Assembly (NCBI RefSeq): GCF_963931675.1 | Contig: NZ_OZ007039.1 | Location: 2,393,806-2,457,805 of the forward strand | Length of the DNA stretch: 64,000 nt | Direction of reading: 5' to 3' | Origin: an uncultured Alistipes sp. | GTDB lineage: Bacteria > Bacteroidota > Bacteroidia > Bacteroidales > Rikenellaceae | In this document: piece by piece, positions 1-9,144 of the stretch | Numbering within the stretch: the stretch's first letter is position 1 | Layout: every line of letters begins with the position of its first letter | Position numbers and translations under genes: made by a program | The notes under the pieces: generated by a model | The model's database searches: none | Told to the model about the DNA's origin: nothing | What the model saw: the letters and a program-made list of their open reading frames with translations, nothing else

Positions 1-61
1 ACTTGAGAATCGGGTCTTCGAGCGGCAGAGTCAGGGAGATATGCGAAAACGACAGGAGCAT
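1..61 (-). CDS. N-terminus of a probable CPA2-type cation/proton antiporter (partial, runs off the window)
   Basis: Only the first 20 codons are present, read leftwards from an ATG at 61. The residues include LTLPLEDPIL, which resembles the segment just before the first membrane helix of Bacteroidota CPA2 (NhaP/KefB-like) antiporters. This is a similarity judged by eye on very little sequence. A well-formed minus-strand promoter lies about 95 bases upstream, which supports a real gene start here. The rest of the gene, and therefore its ion specificity, lies outside the window. Confidence 0.4.
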   Translation of the reverse strand, partial: MLLSFSHISLTLPLEDPILK

Positions 62-154
62 GGATCCGGGCGCGGTTTTAAACAGTCTTGAAATTGAGAG
101 GGTCGGGGCCGCATCCGGTGGAATCCGGAGTTGGCCGGACCGATCCTATCTTTA

Positions 155-185
155 CAAATATAGGAAAAATCGCCTTTATAAACAA
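155..185 (-). promoter_or_regulatory. Promoter of the antiporter gene
   Basis: On the minus strand TTG (183-185) is followed after 20 nt by TATATTTG (155-162). This matches the Bacteroidota sigma-ABfr consensus and points left to the ATG at 61. The rest of 62-417 holds no gene: it has this promoter, the transporter promoter at 382-389, and a perfect AT-rich hairpin at 362-380 (seven T, CG centre, seven A). Confidence 0.6.
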
Positions 186-381
186 GCGGTGGCGACTGTT
201 TTCTTGCATTTGGCGGGGGCCTGATCCGGGGTCGGGCCTCTTTTTTCGAGGGCTTTCGGACATAGGGTGAGCGAGTTCCGGGTGGTTGTTGTGCGGAGAC
301 CGGGTGTCGGAATTTTCGTCGCAGGAGGAGTGTTGTGCGAAATAATCTTCTCCGGGGCTGCGTTTTTTTCGGAAAAAAACG

Positions 382-389
382 TAACTTTG
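382..389 (+). promoter_or_regulatory. Probable promoter -7 box for the MFS transporter operon
   Basis: TAACTTTG fits the TAnnTTTG -7 consensus and lies 28 bases before the ATG at 418. No clear -33 TTTG is seen; a small perfect hairpin (362-380) occupies the region just upstream and might influence initiation. Confidence 0.5.
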
Positions 390-417
390 AAAAATCGGAA
401 TACGTAAACGACAACGG

Positions 418-1566
418 ATGAATCGGACAGAGAGAGGGGGAAAACTGCTTGGACCCGTACTGGCGGGTTTTTTCATCATGGGATTCTGCGATCTGGTAGC
501 CCCGATTACGGGACGGATCGGCGATGAATTCCCCGTCGGACAACAGGGAGCGGTGAGCTTTCTCCCGACCATGGTCTTTTTGTGGTTTCTGGTGCTTTCA
601 ACGCCGGTGGCCGCGCTGATGAACCGCTGGGGCCGAAAGGCTACCGCCCTCGTGGGGTACGGCTTCACCATAGCGGGAATGCTGGTCCCCTATGCGGCGG
701 GTGCGGGTTGTTTCCTGGTGTGGTATTTCGTCGGTTTCGGTCTGCTGGGCATCGGCAATACGTTCGTACAGGTGGCGGTGAACCCCCTGCTGGCAACGAT
801 CGTTCCCGGAGAACGGATGACGAGCTACCTGACCGTGGGCCAGATCTTCCGCAACACGTCGTTGCTGCTGCTGGCGCCGCTCGTGACGGGACTCGTGGCC
901 TGGACGGGATCCTGGCGTCTGCTGCTTCCGATCTATGCGGGCCTGACCGTCCTGGGGGGCGTGTGGCTCCAGATGACCGCCATCCCCGAACCGCCCCGCC
1001 GCGCTCATACGGCGGGATTCGTGGCGTGTTTCCGTCTGCTGAAGAATCCCCGGGTTCTGATCTCGACCGCAGGCGTGGCGTGCTTCATCGCCGGAGACGT
1101 GGGAATCGGCTTCCTTTCGGTGCGGCTGATCGATGCCCCGTCGTCGATCCTCACCACGACGGGTTTCTACGCCTGCCGCATCGTCGGAACACTGGTCGGA
1201 GCGTGGCTGCTGACGCGCTACTCCGACGTGAAATACCTGGCATGGAACATGGCCGGGGCCTTGCTGCTGGCCCTGGCGCTGGTCTTCGTGCGGAACGAAG
1301 CGGCAATCTATACGGCAATCGGTCTGTTGGGATTCGGCATGGCGTGCGTCTTCGCCACGTTCTATGCCGTGGCGACAAAGGCCGTTCCGGAACAGGCCAA
1401 CGAGGTGGCGGGACTGATGATTCTGGCCATCTCCGCCGGAGCCGTATCGGGTCCGGTCTGCGGGGCGGTGATCCGTGCGACGGGAGATCCGCACATGGGA
1501 ATGCTCTTCGTGGCGGTGTGCCTGGGCTACATGCTCTGGGCGGCACTCCGGCTGCAACGAAAATGA
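418..1566 (+). CDS. MFS transporter (12-helix, substrate unknown)
   Basis: This 382-residue protein is almost entirely hydrophobic helices and carries a major-facilitator motif A (NRWGRK, about residues 68-73) in the loop between helices 2 and 3, as expected for an inner-membrane secondary transporter. Length and the RNTSLLLLAP segment recall the FucP/sugar-permease branch common in Bacteroidota, but the substrate cannot be read from the sequence. It is first in a tight run with the barrel protein, whose ATG overlaps its stop codon (ATGA). The chosen start follows the -7 box at 382-389. Confidence 0.85.
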   Translation: MNRTERGGKLLGPVLAGFFIMGFCDLVAPITGRIGDEFPVGQQGAVSFLPTMVFLWFLVLSTPVAALMNRWGRKATALVGYGFTIAGMLVPYAAGAGCFLVWYFVGFGLLGIGNTFVQVAVNPLLATIVPGERMTSYLTVGQIFRNTSLLLLAPLVTGLVAWTGSWRLLLPIYAGLTVLGGVWLQMTAIPEPPRRAHTAGFVACFRLLKNPRVLISTAGVACFIAGDVGIGFLSVRLIDAPSSILTTTGFYACRIVGTLVGAWLLTRYSDVKYLAWNMAGALLLALALVFVRNEAAIYTAIGLLGFGMACVFATFYAVATKAVPEQANEVAGLMILAISAGAVSGPVCGAVIRATGDPHMGMLFVAVCLGYMLWAALRLQRK

Positions 1567-2177
1567 ATATAAAAAAGACGTATATGCGTAAACTCGGTCT
1601 GACTCTTTTGCTGGTGTGCGCCGCCTGGGGCGCCTCGGCGCAACGTCCCCGCACGATGGTGGAGTGGGGCGTCATCGGGGGTATCAACGTCCCCGACTAC
1701 ACGACGAACATGGATGCCACGGACATCCGCAACAAGATGGGCTGGCAGGCCGGCATCGTCACGGCCGTGAAATTCGGGGCCGTTGCCGTGGAGCCGCAAA
1801 TCCTTTACGTGCGCCAGGGTCTCCGCATCCGCCCGGAAGGGGGTGAGGAGCTGAACCTCAAATCGAACTCGATCGACGTCCCGGTGCTGGCGTCGCTCCG
1901 GCTGCTCAATCCGCTGCGGATCTATGCGGGCCCGGTCTTCACGGTGATGAACGACTGCAAGCAGAAGTCGGGCGGGGACCTGCTGGATTTCGGCAGGATC
2001 CGTCCGTCGCTCTCCTATACGGTGGGTGCGGGCGTGGTGCTGCTGCGCCATCTCCTGATCGACGTGCGTTACAACGGCCAGTTCCGGAGCAAGCACGACG
2101 TGGTGCTTCCCGACGGCCGCCAACTCGACAAACTCCGCACCTATAATGTGGCGCTGAGCGTCGGCTATATCTTCTGA
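1563..2177 (+). CDS. Outer membrane beta-barrel protein (PorT-like)
   Basis: 204 residues with a signal peptide (hydrophobic LGLTLLLVCAAWGASAQ ending in an A-x-A site). The mature part has alternating short beta-strands, glycines and a terminal aromatic (VGYIF), the pattern of small outer membrane barrels of the PorT/OMP_b-brl_2 type. The start overlaps the transporter stop codon by four bases; a second in-frame ATG at 1584 gives a cleaner signal peptide and is an equal alternative. Function unknown. Confidence 0.75.
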   Translation: MNIKKTYMRKLGLTLLLVCAAWGASAQRPRTMVEWGVIGGINVPDYTTNMDATDIRNKMGWQAGIVTAVKFGAVAVEPQILYVRQGLRIRPEGGEELNLKSNSIDVPVLASLRLLNPLRIYAGPVFTVMNDCKQKSGGDLLDFGRIRPSLSYTVGAGVVLLRHLLIDVRYNGQFRSKHDVVLPDGRQLDKLRTYNVALSVGYIF

Positions 2178-2184
2178 GGAGCCT

Positions 2185-3180
2185 ATGACGGAGACAGTCG
2201 GAAAGGAGATTCTCATCGAAGGGGTTGATCCCCGGGAGCTGTACGGCCCTCAGGAAGCCTACCTGGATCAGATCAAGTCGCTGCACCCGGCGTTGAAGAT
2301 CGTGGCGCGGGGTTCGTCGCTGAAGGTGCTGGGTCCGGAGGCGGAGACGCTTCGCTTTGCCAAACGGATCGACTCGCTGGTGGCCTACTACCTCAAGTAC
2401 GGACACATCTCGTCGCAGGTCATCGACCAGTGCTTTTCGGGTGCGGCATTGCAGGAGGAGGGCCCCGTGGATCAGGACGTGATCGTCTACGGCAACAACG
2501 GCAACATCGTGCGGGCCCGGACGGTGAACCAGCAGCGGCTCGTCAAGTTGTATGACAAGGACGACCTGTTGTTCGCCGTAGGGCCGGCGGGCTCGGGCAA
2601 GACCTATACGGCCATTGCGCTGGCGGTTCGTGCGCTGAAGGAGCGGCAGGTGCGGCGGATCATCCTCACGCGCCCGGCCGTGGAGGCGGGCGAGAAGCTG
2701 GGTTTCCTGCCCGGGGACATGAAGGAGAAGCTGGACCCCTACCTGCAGCCGCTGTACGACGCGCTGAACGACATGATCCCGCCCCTGAAGTTGCAGAAGT
2801 ACCTGGAGGAGGGCACGGTGCAGATCGCGCCGCTGGCCTACATGCGGGGCCGGACTTTGGACAACGCCTTCGTGATCCTGGACGAGGCGCAGAATACGAC
2901 GCTGTCGCAGATCAAGATGTTCCTCACGCGCATGGGGCGCAATGCGCGCTTCATCGTCACGGGCGACGTGACGCAGGTGGACCTTCCGAAGAAGTCGGAC
3001 AGCGGGCTGGTGCGCGCGATGGAGATCCTGCGCGGTGTCGACGGGATCGGGATCGTGGAGTTCGACCGCCGGGACATCGTGCGGCATCCGCTGGTGAAAT
3101 ATATTGTCGAGGCCTTCGACCGCCGGGCAGGCGGTGAGTCCTCGGAAGATCATGAAACGTCAAATTCAAAAAACGGATAG
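2185..3180 (+). CDS. PhoH family ATPase
   Basis: 331 residues, the usual length for PhoH/YbeZ proteins. It has a Walker A motif GPAGSGKT (133-140) and a Walker B/DEAQ-type motif ILDEAQNTT (about 230-238), followed by conserved RMGRNARFIVTGD. The N-terminal part resembles the KH-like region of this family. PhoH proteins are cytosolic ATPases linked to RNA metabolism. A GAGGA ribosome site sits between the upstream stop and this ATG, in keeping with an operon. Confidence 0.93.
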   Translation: MTETVGKEILIEGVDPRELYGPQEAYLDQIKSLHPALKIVARGSSLKVLGPEAETLRFAKRIDSLVAYYLKYGHISSQVIDQCFSGAALQEEGPVDQDVIVYGNNGNIVRARTVNQQRLVKLYDKDDLLFAVGPAGSGKTYTAIALAVRALKERQVRRIILTRPAVEAGEKLGFLPGDMKEKLDPYLQPLYDALNDMIPPLKLQKYLEEGTVQIAPLAYMRGRTLDNAFVILDEAQNTTLSQIKMFLTRMGRNARFIVTGDVTQVDLPKKSDSGLVRAMEILRGVDGIGIVEFDRRDIVRHPLVKYIVEAFDRRAGGESSEDHETSNSKNG

Positions 3181-3186
3181 AGAGTT

Positions 3187-4644
3187 ATGGATCGCAATCT
3201 GACGGCCCTGAAGCCGACGCTTGTATGGAAACACTTTGCGGAGATCGTCCGCATACCGCGCCCCTCGTCGCACGAGGAGCAGATCCGCCGTTACGTACTC
3301 GATACGGCGCATAAACTGGGTCTCGAAGCCCGCGAGGACGAGGCGCACAACATCTACGTGCGCAAGCCCGCGACGCCGGGGATGGAGAACCGCAAGGGGG
3401 TGATCCTGCAGGCGCACCTGGACATGGTTCCGCAGAAGAACAACGACAAGGAGTTCGACTTTGAGAAGGACCCGATCGACGCCTACATCGATGGCGAATG
3501 GGTAACGGCCGACGGCACGACGCTGGGGGCCGACAACGGCATCGGCGTGGCTTCGATCCTGGCGGTGCTGGAGGACGGCACGCTGCAGCACGGGCCGCTG
3601 GAGGCGCTCTTCACGGCCACGGAGGAGACCGGCATGGACGGAGCCTTCGGTCTGAAGGGCGGCCTGCTGCAGGGTGACATCCTGCTGAATCTCGACTCCG
3701 AGACCGAAGGCGAACTCTACGTCGGGTGTGCCGGAGGCCTCGACGCCAACATCCTCTTCGACTATGCCGGAGTGCCGACCCCGACGGAGGGCTATTCGGC
3801 CGTGAAGGTGACGGTCAAGGGGCTCAAGGGCGGTCACTCGGGCATCCAGATCATCTGCCAGCGCGCCAATGCCAACAAGGTGCTGTTCCGCTTCCTGAAT
3901 GCGGCGCCGTGCGAGGTGCTGTTGGCATCGGTCGACGGCGGCGGGCTGCGCAACGCCATTCCGCGGGAGGCCGAAGCCACGGTGCTGGTTCCGACCGAGG
4001 AATTGGGCACCTTCACCGAGGCACTGGCGGCCTACAAGAAGGTCATCGTGGCGGAGTATGCGGGGATCGAGGATTCGATCGAACTGTTCGCCGAGCCGTG
4101 CGAGCGTCCGGCGGAGATGCTTCCGCGCGAGACCGCCGCAGCGCTGATCCGGGCCGTGACGGCCTGTCCCGACGGGGTGCAGAAGATGTCGATGGCCATG
4201 TCGGGGCTGGTCCAGACCTCGACGAACCTGGCGCGTGTGGTTTCGGACGGCCGTACGGTGAAACTGCAGTGCCTGCTGCGGAGTTCGGTAGGAAGCGAGA
4301 AATGGGCTCTGGGCGAGGCGATTGCGGCGCTCTTCGCGCTGGCGGGCGCCCAAACCGAACTGACGGGCGCCTACGACGGCTGGAATCCGAACATGTCATC
4401 CCCGATTCTGAAGGCCATGACGGCCTCCTACGAGCGCCTCTTCGGCCGGAAACCGGCCGTTACGGCAATCCATGCCGGTCTGGAGTGCGGCATCATCGGC
4501 AGCAACTACCCGGGCCTGGACATGATTTCGTTCGGCCCGACGATCTGCTACCCGCACTCGCCGGACGAGAAGGTGGAGATCGCCTCGGTGGGGAAGTTCT
4601 ACGACTTCCTGACGGACACGCTGCGGCACATTCCCGAAAAGTAG
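3187..4644 (+). CDS. pepD: Aminoacyl-histidine dipeptidase (M20 family)
   Basis: 485 residues, the length of PepD (carnosinase-like) peptidases. Metal-site motifs of the M20 family are present in order: HLDMVPQKN, then LGADNGIG, then TATEETGMDG with the catalytic glutamate, then DSE in LNLDSETEG. The lid domain begins with GLKGGHSG. It hydrolyses Xaa-His and other dipeptides in the cytosol with a two-zinc centre. It starts six bases after phoH and is co-directional with its neighbours. Confidence 0.93.
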   Translation: MDRNLTALKPTLVWKHFAEIVRIPRPSSHEEQIRRYVLDTAHKLGLEAREDEAHNIYVRKPATPGMENRKGVILQAHLDMVPQKNNDKEFDFEKDPIDAYIDGEWVTADGTTLGADNGIGVASILAVLEDGTLQHGPLEALFTATEETGMDGAFGLKGGLLQGDILLNLDSETEGELYVGCAGGLDANILFDYAGVPTPTEGYSAVKVTVKGLKGGHSGIQIICQRANANKVLFRFLNAAPCEVLLASVDGGGLRNAIPREAEATVLVPTEELGTFTEALAAYKKVIVAEYAGIEDSIELFAEPCERPAEMLPRETAAALIRAVTACPDGVQKMSMAMSGLVQTSTNLARVVSDGRTVKLQCLLRSSVGSEKWALGEAIAALFALAGAQTELTGAYDGWNPNMSSPILKAMTASYERLFGRKPAVTAIHAGLECGIIGSNYPGLDMISFGPTICYPHSPDEKVEIASVGKFYDFLTDTLRHIPEK

Positions 4645-4651
4645 CCGGATC

Positions 4652-5626
4652 GTGTCCGCTCTGTCCGAAAAATGGTTTGTGATCGTGAATCCCGTGGCCG
4701 GGGGCGGCCGCGGGCTGGATCACTTTCCGCAGATTTCGCGCCTGCTGCGCGAAGCGCACATCGTGTGCGAGCCGGTCTTCACGGAGCACAAGTTCCACGC
4801 CACGGAGCTGACCGTGACGGCTGTTCGAGAGGGTTACCGGCGGATTATCGTCGTCGGGGGCGACGGCACGCTGCACGAGGTGGTCAACGGCCTCTTCATC
4901 CAGCAGACGGTCCGGCCCGACGAGGTGTTGCTGGCCGTGGTGGCCGTGGGTACGGGGAACGACTGGGTGCGGACGTTCGGGATTTCGAGCCGCTACCAGG
5001 ATGCCGTGAAGGCGATTGCCGCGGGGTGTTCGTTCCTGCAGGACGTCGGGGTGGTCTCCTACGAGGAGTCGCACTACCGCCAGAGCCGCTACATGGCCAA
5101 CGTGGCGGGCGTGGGTTTCGACGCGCATGTCGTGCGCAAGCTCTCGCATCTGAAGAAAAAGGGGCACAAGAGCCGCTGGCGCTATACGTGGTGCGTGGTG
5201 AAGAACTTCTTCCGCTACAAGTCGACGGGCATCAAGGTGTGGGTCGACGGCCGGCTGGTCTACAACAACCTGCTGCTGTCGGTGGCCGTGGGCATCTGCA
5301 AGTTCAACGGCGGAGGTATGCAGCCGCTTCCGGCGGCGATTGCCGACGACGGAATCCTGGACCTTTCGCTGATCCGCCCGGTGCACTTCTGGCACCTGCT
5401 GTTCCGCTTCCACTACCTCTTCAACGGGGGGATCTACCGCATCCGCCACATCCTGCAGGAGCGTGGCAGCCGGATCCGGATCGAGTCGTCGCCGGAGGTT
5501 TCGTTAGAGGTCGACGGTGAGTCGCTGGGCCATACACCGCTGGAATTCTCGATCCTCCATCGGGCGATCCGCATTGTGGTGTCGCCCGATTTCCCGGGAC
5601 TGAAAAGCCCGGCGCAGACGGCATAG
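4652..5626 (+). CDS. Diacylglycerol kinase-like lipid kinase (YegS/BmrU family)
   Basis: 324 residues with the lipid-kinase nucleotide site VVGGDGTLHEVVNG near residue 70 and the NPVAGGGRG loop near the N-terminus. The family phosphorylates diacylglycerol or related lipids at the membrane face; the actual substrate is unknown. The start is GTG, seven bases after the pepD stop, with no better ATG nearby. It is last in the 418-5626 run and is followed by a strong terminator at 5729. Confidence 0.88.
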   Translation: MSALSEKWFVIVNPVAGGGRGLDHFPQISRLLREAHIVCEPVFTEHKFHATELTVTAVREGYRRIIVVGGDGTLHEVVNGLFIQQTVRPDEVLLAVVAVGTGNDWVRTFGISSRYQDAVKAIAAGCSFLQDVGVVSYEESHYRQSRYMANVAGVGFDAHVVRKLSHLKKKGHKSRWRYTWCVVKNFFRYKSTGIKVWVDGRLVYNNLLLSVAVGICKFNGGGMQPLPAAIADDGILDLSLIRPVHFWHLLFRFHYLFNGGIYRIRHILQERGSRIRIESSPEVSLEVDGESLGHTPLEFSILHRAIRIVVSPDFPGLKSPAQTA

Positions 5627-5728
5627 CCTCCCGCAGGACGGTTTCGATGCACGCCGCCTCTCCGGCCCGGGAACCCGCGGGAGAGTCGCCGGCGCCCGGC
5701 ATCCCGCCGGAACATACGCTTTCCCATG

Positions 5729-5762
5729 AAAAGATCCGACCCGAGGGTCGGATCTTTTTTTG
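5729..5762 (+). terminator. Rho-independent terminator after the lipid kinase
   Basis: A 10-bp perfect GC-rich stem (5733-5742 with 5745-5754), extended by AAAA/TTTT pairing, is followed by a run of T. It ends the 418-5626 transcription unit and sits directly before the palindrome at 5766. Confidence 0.88.
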
Positions 5763-5765
5763 TGT

Positions 5766-5803
5766 AAAAATCGCAAGTGTGTGCGCACACACTTGCGATT
5801 TTT
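5766..5803. repeat. Perfect 38-bp palindrome, candidate operator of the LacI-type regulator
   Basis: Two 19-bp arms meet with no loop between 5784 and 5785. The palindrome covers the -33 element (5793-5795) of the promoter that drives the regulator, so binding there would block RNA polymerase. LacI-family proteins bind palindromes, so autoregulation is a reasonable inference. Its A-run and T-run ends also mean it could act as a second, bidirectional terminator. Confidence 0.7.
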
Positions 5804-5823
5804 GGAAAAAGAGGCTATCTTTG
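5793..5823 (+). promoter_or_regulatory. Promoter of the LacI-type regulator operon
   Basis: TTG (5793-5795), 20-nt spacer, TATCTTTG (5816-5823). Transcription should begin near 5830. This excludes an in-frame ATG at 5777 and makes 5843 or 5852 the start codon. Confidence 0.8.
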
Positions 5824-5842
5824 CGACAACGGCCCGAAAACG

Positions 5843-6973
5843 ATGCGGCTTATGTACGACTCCGAAAACGCTCCCGAAAATTCCAATGCGCAATCCGGCA
5901 CGCAGCCCGAGGCGCCGATGCCGGTCCGCCTGGTCGACATCGCCCGCATGGCGGGGGTTTCGACGGCGACGGTCGACCGGGTGATCCACAACCGGGGCAA
6001 GGTTTCGGCGGCGAATCTCGCGCGGATCAACGCCGTGCTGCGACGGGTCGACTATCGCCCGAATCTGATAGCCCGCACCCTTGCGTCGGGGCGTCAATAT
6101 GTCATTGCTGTGGTGATGCCTCGCTTTGCGGCGGGGGAATACTGGGCCGATTTCGAAGCGGGGGTCGCGCAGGCCGAGGCCGAGGCGCGCCGATACAACG
6201 TTACGGTCCGGCGCTACTGTTTCGATCAGTATGACGGGGCGTCGTTCGAGGCGCTGTTGGCGACGCTGCGCGACGAATCCTTCGACGGCGCGGTTCTTGC
6301 GACGCTCTTCGCCGAGCGCGTGATCCCCTTCACTGCGGAGCTGGACGCCCGGGGCATCCCTTACGTCTTTGTCGATTCGGACCTCCCGGCCTGCAACCGC
6401 CTGGCCTATTGCGGCACGTCGTCATTCGACGCCGGGGCGGTGGCGGCCCGCCTGCTCTGCGAAGGGCTGGAGCCGGGGGCCGATCTGGTTGTGGGGAAGA
6501 TCCTCCACCGGGGTGACGGCGGTTCGAACCAGTGCCGCGAGCGCGAGCGCGGCTTCCGGGACTACCTCGAACGTCACGATTTCCGCGGTGAGCTCTACGA
6601 CGTGGCGTTGCGTCTCGACGACGAAGCCTGCAATGCCCGCCGTCTCGACGAACTCTTCGCGGTCCATCCCTCGATTGCCGGGGCCGTGACCTTCAATTCG
6701 ACCTGCTACATCCTGGCGGGCTACCTTGCCGCACGTCCCGCACGCCGGGTGCGGCTGGTGGGCTACGACGTGATCGACCGCAACCGGCGGATGCTGGCCG
6801 ACGGCGTGGTGACGGCCCTTGTGGCCCAGCGTCCGGAGGTGCAGGGTTACCGCGGGGTGATGTCGCTGTGCGGGTGGCTGGTCGAGGGGCGCCGCCCCGG
6901 GACGGTCGGGAACCTGCCGATCGACATCCTGCTGAAAGAGAACATACCGTATTATACCAACAATATTATCTGA
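5843..6973 (+). CDS. LacI family transcriptional regulator, probably of hexuronate genes
   Basis: 376 residues. Residues about 29-53 form the LacI helix-turn-helix (VDIARMAGVSTATVDRVIHN), followed by a hinge (RPNLIARTLASG) and a periplasmic-binding-protein-like effector domain. The start is set by the promoter: ATG 5843, with ATG 5852 as alternative. It begins an operon with the SDR (7-bp gap) and uxuA, so hexuronate or mannonate is the likely effector by context. The 38-bp palindrome at its own promoter is the likely operator. Confidence 0.87.
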   Translation: MRLMYDSENAPENSNAQSGTQPEAPMPVRLVDIARMAGVSTATVDRVIHNRGKVSAANLARINAVLRRVDYRPNLIARTLASGRQYVIAVVMPRFAAGEYWADFEAGVAQAEAEARRYNVTVRRYCFDQYDGASFEALLATLRDESFDGAVLATLFAERVIPFTAELDARGIPYVFVDSDLPACNRLAYCGTSSFDAGAVAARLLCEGLEPGADLVVGKILHRGDGGSNQCRERERGFRDYLERHDFRGELYDVALRLDDEACNARRLDELFAVHPSIAGAVTFNSTCYILAGYLAARPARRVRLVGYDVIDRNRRMLADGVVTALVAQRPEVQGYRGVMSLCGWLVEGRRPGTVGNLPIDILLKENIPYYTNNII

Positions 6974-6980
6974 ACCAGCT

Positions 6981-7793
6981 ATGAAAAATCTGTTTGACAT
7001 CCGCGACCGCGTCGTCGTCGTGACGGGCGGAGCCGGTATTCTGGGCCGATCGATCTGCGCCTACCTGGCTGAACAGGGCGCCAGGGTCGTGGTATTGGAC
7101 CGTGATGAGAAGTCGGGTGAGGAGCTCGTGGGCTCGATCCGTGCGAAGGGCGGCGAGGCGCTGTTTCTTGCGACCGACGTACTGAACCGCGAGGTGTTGG
7201 AGGCCAACCGCGACATGATCCTGAAGGCCTACGGCCATATCGACGTGCTGCTGAACGTTGCGGGCGGCAACATGGGCGGCGCAACGATCGCGCCGGACAA
7301 GTCGTTCCTCGACCTGGAGATCGAGGCCTTCCGGAAGGTCGTGGACCTGAACCTCTTCGGGACGGTGCTTCCGACGACGGTCTTCGGCGAGGCGATGACG
7401 GCCCGCAGGAAGGGTGTGATCGTGAATTTCTGCTCCGAGTCGGCGCTTCGTCCGCTGACCCGCGTGGTGGGCTACGGCGCCGCGAAGGCCGCCATCGGCA
7501 ACTACACGAAGTACATGGCCGCCGAACTGGCCATGAAGTTCAGCCCCGAGATGCGCGTGAACGCCATCGTGCCGGGCTTCCTGCTGACGAACCAGAACCG
7601 CACGCTGCTGACCAACCCCGACGGCTCCTATACGGACCGGGCGCGGACGATCATTGCCCACACGCCTGCGGGACGCTTTGCCGAGCCCGAGGAGATGCTG
7701 GGCACGATCCACTACCTGATCAGCGACGCCTCGTCGTTCGTGACCGGGGCGCTGGCCGTTGTCGACGGCGGTTTCGACGCTTTTTCGATCTAA
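6981..7793 (+). CDS. SDR family oxidoreductase, probable D-mannonate oxidoreductase
   Basis: 270 residues with a classical short-chain dehydrogenase layout: nucleotide motif TGGAGILG (15-22), NVAGG, and the catalytic Tyr165-x3-Lys169 (YGAAK). In Bacteroidota the SDR beside uxuA is generally assigned as the NAD-dependent enzyme interconverting D-fructuronate and D-mannonate; that assignment here rests on position between a LacI regulator and uxuA. The classical UxuB is a different, longer family. Confidence 0.8.
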   Translation: MKNLFDIRDRVVVVTGGAGILGRSICAYLAEQGARVVVLDRDEKSGEELVGSIRAKGGEALFLATDVLNREVLEANRDMILKAYGHIDVLLNVAGGNMGGATIAPDKSFLDLEIEAFRKVVDLNLFGTVLPTTVFGEAMTARRKGVIVNFCSESALRPLTRVVGYGAAKAAIGNYTKYMAAELAMKFSPEMRVNAIVPGFLLTNQNRTLLTNPDGSYTDRARTIIAHTPAGRFAEPEEMLGTIHYLISDASSFVTGALAVVDGGFDAFSI

Positions 7794-7887
7794 ACAGCAA
7801 CCGGCGGAGCGTCCGGCCGTTGTTCCGTTGCGGGGTTTGCGCTCCGGACAGCGCACGGCGGGTCTCCGCGAAAAACGCACATACACT

Positions 7888-9066
7888 ATGTATCTTTGCA
7901 AACAGTCGTGGCGGTGGTACGGTCCGAACGACCCCGTCAGCCTGCAGGACATCCGTCAGGCGGGAGCTACCGATATTGTGAACGCCCTGCACCACATTCC
8001 CAACGGCGAGGTATGGCCCGTGGAGGAGATCCGCAAACGGCAGCAGATGATCGCCGGGGCGGGCCTTGTGTGGTCCGTGGTGGAGAGCATCCCGGTGCAC
8101 GAGCACATCAAGACCCGCACGGGTAATTTCCAGCCTTACATCGAGAACTACAAGCAGTCGATCCGCAACCTGGCGGCGTGCGGCATCCACATCATCACCT
8201 ATAACTTCATGCCGGTGCTGGACTGGACGCGCACGAACCTTGCCTACGAGCTTCCCGACGGATCGCGGGCGCTGCGCTTCGAACGGGCGGCCTTCGTGGC
8301 CTTCGATCTCTTCATCCTGAAGCGTCCGGGTGCCGAGCAGGAGTACAGCGAGGCGGAGCGTGCCGCCGCAAAGGCCCGTTACGAACGGATGGACGCCGCG
8401 GAGATCGAGCTCATCACGCGGAACATGATCGCCGGACTCCCGGGCTCGGAGGAGAGCTTCACGCTGGAGCAGTTCCAGCATGAGCTGGACCGCTACAAGG
8501 GGGTCACGGCGGAGGTGCTGCGCGAGAACCTGATCGCCTTCCTGCGGGAGGTGGCGCCGGTGGCCGACGAGGTGGGTTCGGTGCTGGCGATCCACCCCGA
8601 CGATCCTCCGTTCTCGATCCTCGGGCTGCCGCGCATCCTCTCCACGGAGGATGATTTCCGGAAACTGGTCGAGGCGGTTCCCAATGCCTCGAACGGGCTC
8701 TGCCTCTGCACGGGGTCGTTCGGCGTCTCGGCGAAGAACGACCTGCCGGGGATGATGCGCCGCTGGGGCGACCGGGTGAACTTCGTGCACCTGCGCTCGA
8801 CGCAGCGCGATGCCGGGGGGAACTTCTTCGAGGCGAACCACCTCGAAGGCGACGTTCCGATGTACGAGGTGATGAAGGCCTTTCTGGAGGTCCAGCAGCG
8901 GCGCAAGGTCTCGATCCCGATGCGCCCGGACCACGGACACCAGATGATCGACGACCTGAAGAAGAAAACGAACCCGGGCTATTCGTGCCTGGGACGCCTG
9001 CGGGGCTTGGCCGAACTGCGGGGGCTGGAGCTGGGCATCGCGCGTTCGCTCTTTGCCGACAGGTAG
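7888..9066 (+). CDS. uxuA: Mannonate dehydratase
   Basis: 392 residues, collinear with E. coli UxuA over its whole length: [11 protein letters not shown] near the start, [39 protein letters not shown] and [11 protein letters not shown] at the metal site. It dehydrates D-mannonate to 2-keto-3-deoxygluconate, a step of glucuronate breakdown. It follows the SDR after 94 bases and is probably co-transcribed. ATG 7888 places the conserved WRWYGPND at the usual distance from the N-terminus. It could receive uronates from the pectin locus only through the glucuronate branch. Confidence 0.96.
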   Translation: MYLCKQSWRWYGPNDPVSLQDIRQAGATDIVNALHHIPNGEVWPVEEIRKRQQMIAGAGLVWSVVESIPVHEHIKTRTGNFQPYIENYKQSIRNLAACGIHIITYNFMPVLDWTRTNLAYELPDGSRALRFERAAFVAFDLFILKRPGAEQEYSEAERAAAKARYERMDAAEIELITRNMIAGLPGSEESFTLEQFQHELDRYKGVTAEVLRENLIAFLREVAPVADEVGSVLAIHPDDPPFSILGLPRILSTEDDFRKLVEAVPNASNGLCLCTGSFGVSAKNDLPGMMRRWGDRVNFVHLRSTQRDAGGNFFEANHLEGDVPMYEVMKAFLEVQQRRKVSIPMRPDHGHQMIDDLKKKTNPGYSCLGRLRGLAELRGLELGIARSLFADR

Positions 9067-9084
9067 CGGCGCGGCGTGCGCATG

Positions 9085-9128
9085 AAAAGAGGGTCTCCCG
9101 GATTGCCGGGGGACCCTCGCTGTTTTCG
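9085..9128. terminator. Terminator between uxuA and the convergent lipoprotein gene
   Basis: A 13-bp stem (9089-9101 with 9106-9118, one G-T pair) with a four-base loop. A-rich and T-rich flanks on opposite sides allow it to serve both convergent genes. Confidence 0.8.
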
Positions 9129-9144
9129 GAAAGGACTTTTTATT

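Noticed and set aside
5777..5842. Upstream in-frame ATG as the start of the LacI-type regulator
   Set aside because: It lies inside the palindrome and upstream of the -7 box, so it would not be transcribed from that promoter.
7891..7898. TATCTTTG at the start of uxuA as a promoter
   Set aside because: It lies inside the first codons of uxuA, downstream of the start supported by family alignment; no -33 element at the right distance. Treated as a coincidence.
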